From Anaeromyces robustus (Eukaryota > Neocallimastigomycota > Neocallimastigomycetes > Neocallimastigales > Neocallimastigaceae): 27,500 nt of DNA. The notes under the pieces were generated by a model that ran no database searches, was not told the DNA's origin, and saw only the letters and a list, made by a program, of their open reading frames with translations. Shown in pieces: positions 24,301 through 27,500 of the stretch (within the stretch, counting starts at the first letter, position 1; each line of letters opens with the position of its first letter). The position numbers and the translations under genes are program-made. The stretch covers positions 85,001 through 112,500 of the forward strand of contig MCFG01000155.1 of assembly GCA_002104895.1 (NCBI GenBank). Reading direction: 5' to 3'.

Positions 24301-24835
24301 TTCATTGTTTTTTTTTTTTTGTTCATGTTTCAAAAAAGCTTTTCAAAATTAAATTAAATAAAATTTAATGAAATTAAATATAATTAAATGTATTATTTTT
24401 TATTATTTATTCCTAACAAAAGAAAAGAAACACAAAACAAAAAAAAAAAGTTTTAAAATTATTTTAGAGTAAAAAAAAATAAAAAAAATTAAATTGCGGT
24501 CAAAATACCAAATTTGATTATTTTTATTTTTTAATTAATTTTAAGTTTATAATTTATTTTTAAATTTTATAATTATTCATTTATTCATTCATCCATTTAT
24601 TTATTTATTTATTTAATATTATTATTTATTTAATATATTAATATATTTTATTTATTTTATAAATAATCATCCATTTAATTTATTGACTTTATAATTAAAT
24701 TTTTAAATATCATTTAATTTAGTTGTGGAGTTAAAAAATTTTATATATTATATTATATTATATTATATTATATTATATTATATTATTATATGGTTGTGGT
24801 ATGATTTTAATTTATTTATTTATTTATTTATTCAT

Positions 24836-24878
<43 letters not shown>

Positions 24879-25210
24879 TTAATTAGTTAGATTGATGGTA
24901 ACACATTTGATTTATAATTCATCTTTTTAGGTCAAAAAAAAAAAAAAAAAATTTACCATAAAATTAATATTTTACAGATTTTCAATTTATGGATGTGTGT
25001 GTAATGAATCAAAACTTTACTACTTAATAAAAATCTCTTTTTTTTTATTTTTTATTTATTTTTTATTTGTTTGTTTCTTTTCCTTTGTTACAATTTAATA
25101 AAAGAAAAATTATAAATATAAAACAATAAAAACATAAAAAAAAAAATAATAATTATTAAAATAATTTAAATAATTAAATTTATTAGTTTCTTTTTAATAT
25201 AAAAAAAAAG

Positions 25211-25293
25211 TCTCAATGTTTAATGTGTCTATAACCAATTAATCTTTTGTTTTTTGTTTTGATTTATAAAACCTATTGGTTTTCTTATTGAGA
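25211..25293. repeat. Nested complementary stems, possible structured RNA or element end
   Basis: TCTCAAT (25211-25217) pairs with ATTGAGA (25287-25293), and within it AACCAAT (25233-25239) pairs with ATTGGTT (25275-25281). Both stems include G-C pairs and are correctly nested, with a T-rich terminal loop of about 35 nt. It directly abuts the 41-bp duplication. Confidence 0.5.
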
Positions 25294-25295
25294 TT

Positions 25296-25377
25296 TAAAT
25301 AAATAAAAAATACAATAATACATAAAATACAATAATTAAATAAATAAAAAATACAATAATACATAAAATACAATAAT
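25296..25377. repeat. Perfect 41-bp tandem duplication
   Basis: Two adjacent identical copies (25296-25336 and 25337-25377), each containing TACAATAATACATAAAATAC. Identity across 41 nt indicates a recent duplication or slippage. Confidence 0.92.
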
Positions 25378-25700
25378 TAATTAATTAATTATTTAATTAA
25401 TAGAAATAAATAAATAATAAATAATAATAATAATAAATAAAATAATAAAAAAAAATTGGTTGAAAATATAAATAATAATAATGATATAATTCTATGATTA
25501 TAATTATAATATCATTATTTCAATACTATATTTTTTAATAATATATTTTTTTTCTCTTGTTTATTTTATTTTATTTTATTTTATTTTATATAATTATTAC
25601 TCATAATGCGGCATTTTCCAAAAAAATAATAATAAACAATTTTTTTTTTTTTTGATCTTGAATATATTACTTTATATTACATTAAATATTAATTGTACAT

Positions 25701-27500
25701 TAAATTAATTAATGTAATGTACCGTTTTAATTTCCATAATTGTTAATTTTTATAATTATAATATGTTTTTTGTTTTTTGTTGTTTTTTTTTTAAATTTTA
25801 AAAAAATTCTTTAAAAAAAAAAAAAACATAGTCGAGAATAATCTCTATAGGATAAATAGGATAAACTTTATTTTTTTTCAGCCAAAAAATAATGTATTTT
25901 TAAAACTTGAAAAAAAAAATTTTTTTTTTTCATAATTCTTAGAACATAATAAAATGTTTTTTTTTTTTTTTTTTTGTTTTCTAGAAAAGAAACATAAACA
26001 ATAAATCTAGGAAAAAAAACAAAAATTTTTTTTTTTAAATTTTTATGGATTCAACTTTTTTTTTATTCTTTTAACTAGTTATATAAATTTATATAAATAT
26101 ATAATATAATGTAATATAATTTAATAATATAATTATTTTTTAACTAGTTATGAAAAATTTAACATATCGTGAAATAATTACTACGGATTTTCCAATCCAA
26201 ATCATCTTTATTCATTATTAATTAATCTATATATAACTTGAATGAATATTTATTAATAATAAACACTTATATTTAATATATTTGTTTATATTATTTATGA
26301 TTAATGGTTAATATAATAATAAATAATAATGCTATAAGTAAAACATCTTAATTAATTCAATATAAAAATATTTTTAATATGCTAAATTCTATTTTAATTT
26401 TATTTTTATTTTTATTTCTATGTTTGTTTCATTATATTATATAATAATTGCTTTTTTAATTTCTTTTTTTTTTAAACCGTTTTTTTTTTTTTTAAACCGT
26501 TTTTTTACTCTTTTGTCATATTTTTCTTTTTTCTTTTTTCTTTTTCTTTTTTTACTGATTAATCTTTTATATTTATTATTATTATTTATGTATTATTATT
26601 TATTTATTATTTATTATTAGCATATTTTATTTTTTTTTTTTTTTAATTATTTATTATTTCCATATACCGTTTTCTGTTAATATTTTTTATTATTTATTAT
26701 TATTATTTAATTATTATTATTTCTTTTTTAAAATGAAACAATGGAACAAATAAAACTTCAAAGTAACCAACAAAATTTCAACATGAAAACATTCAATAGT
26801 AGAAAGAATACATAAACAATGATTTAAATTAAAATAATTAAAATAAATCAATTTAAATTTTTGTTTTTGTTGTTTTTTTGTTTTGTTTTTAATTATTTAT
26901 TTAATTAACTATTTATTTATGCATTTATTTATTTATGTATTTATTTATGTATTAATATTTTTATATATTTATATATTCATTAAATAGCTTAATAAATTAT
27001 TAAATAGTATTATATTATATAATATTATATAATATTATATGATAAATAATTCATTTACAAGTATAATTGTAATTTAATATGGATAAATATATAATATATA
27101 ATATATAATAATAATATATTGTATTATTATTTTATTATTTTATTATTTATTATTTTATTATTTATTATTATTTATTATTATTTATAGGAAAGAATGAATA
27201 ATATATGGAATAAGTATATTAAAATATACATGTATTATACAATTGAATATTAAAAATAAAGTAAAAGATATATAAAATATTAAAATAAAAATTAAAAAAA
27301 AAATAAAAATTAAAAAAAATGATTTTTTTTATAAAAAATAAAATTTAATATAAAATTTATTTTGTAATCTATTAATTTATTCCTAGATTAATTTCATTTA
27401 GTACAAATTTAATTAAATGTATCACAAAATAGGTCAATAATTATAAATATCTTTTACATAAATAAATATAAATAAATATAAATAAATATTAATAATATTT
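25701..27500. other. Right end of window, no supported gene
   Basis: A/T tracts with a duplicated TTTAACTAGTTAT (about 26070 and 26138). Short frames with coding-like composition occur at 26150-26221 (23 codons, beginning MKNLTYREIITTDFPIQI) and 26741-26815 (24 codons, beginning MEQIKLQSNQQNFNMKTF). Neither continues through a convincing splice site. The 66-codon frame at 26420-26620 is nearly pure F/L/I/Y and is rejected. An inverted repeat TACATTA/TAATGTA lies at about 25695-25720. Confidence 0.5.
26741..26815 (+). other. Small open frame, 24 codons, unidentified
   Basis: ATG at 26741, TAA at 26813-26815. The composition is hydrophilic and Q/N/K-rich with varied codons, and lies in a patch of more complex sequence (about 26735-26815) inside pure A/T repeats. 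A GTAACC at 26763 could be a splice donor, but no downstream exon was found. It may be a short first exon of a gene beyond the window, a remnant, or chance. Confidence 0.2.

Larger units (their letters stand above)
24301..25700. other. Gene-free stretch with microsatellites and a 41-bp duplication
   Basis: Holds (TATTA)n of about eight units (24744-24783), a TTTA array with one TTCA interruption (24812-24881), nested stems at 25211-25293, a 41-bp tandem duplication (25296-25377), and a perfect 11-bp inverted repeat near 25476-25517 (AATAATGATAT ... ATATCATTATT). The motif TTAATTAGTTAGA follows the TTTA-type runs both here (about 24878) and at about 23300. No gene seen. Confidence 0.6.

Noticed and set aside
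26420-26620. Plus-strand 66-codon F/L/Y frame
   Set aside because: T-tract translation; hydrophobicity is a by-product of T-rich codons.

Overview
The window is extremely A+T-rich (roughly 85-90% by eye), with homopolymer runs, TTTA and ATT microsatellites, short GT-AG introns and asparagine-rich protein insertions. The one gene I can identify with confidence encodes a motile-cilium protein, so the organism builds flagella. This fits best with a zoospore-forming anaerobic gut fungus (Neocallimastigomycota), known for such A+T content. Dictyostelids share the composition but lack cilia. An A+T-rich apicomplexan is a weaker alternative. The exons read through with the standard genetic code. The lineage is an inference; no rRNA or marker gene is present.

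Layout: positions 1-339 (minus strand) hold the start of a gene that runs off the left edge, with a basic, acid-poor N-terminus that may be an organelle-targeting sequence. Positions 340-1982 are non-coding and include a TTTA microsatellite of about 26 units. Positions 1983-10055 (minus strand) are a 17-exon gene for CFAP70 (FAP70/TTC18 family), an axonemal protein with N-terminal C2-like beta-sandwich domains and C-terminal TPRs. I reconstructed all 17 exons by hand. The phases agree at every junction, the coding length is 4212 nt (1403 residues plus stop), and the order of conserved blocks follows animal CFAP70. Both genes lie head-to-tail on the minus strand.

Positions 10056-27500 are a 17-kb stretch without a recognisable gene. 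It consists of A/T tracts, microsatellites, diverged tandem duplications, inverted repeats and a few less A+T-extreme islands (notably 14.4-16.9 kb) that I could not identify.

The most notable observation is the first CFAP70 intron. It begins ATATCCTT, the canonical U12-type (minor spliceosome) AT-AC donor, and ends in AC. Splicing exactly there restores the frame and the first beta-strand of the C2-like domain. Other observations worth checking are an intron whose donor contains an in-frame stop, so that retention would give a shorter CFAP70, and several repeat or inverted-repeat structures in the gene-free region.
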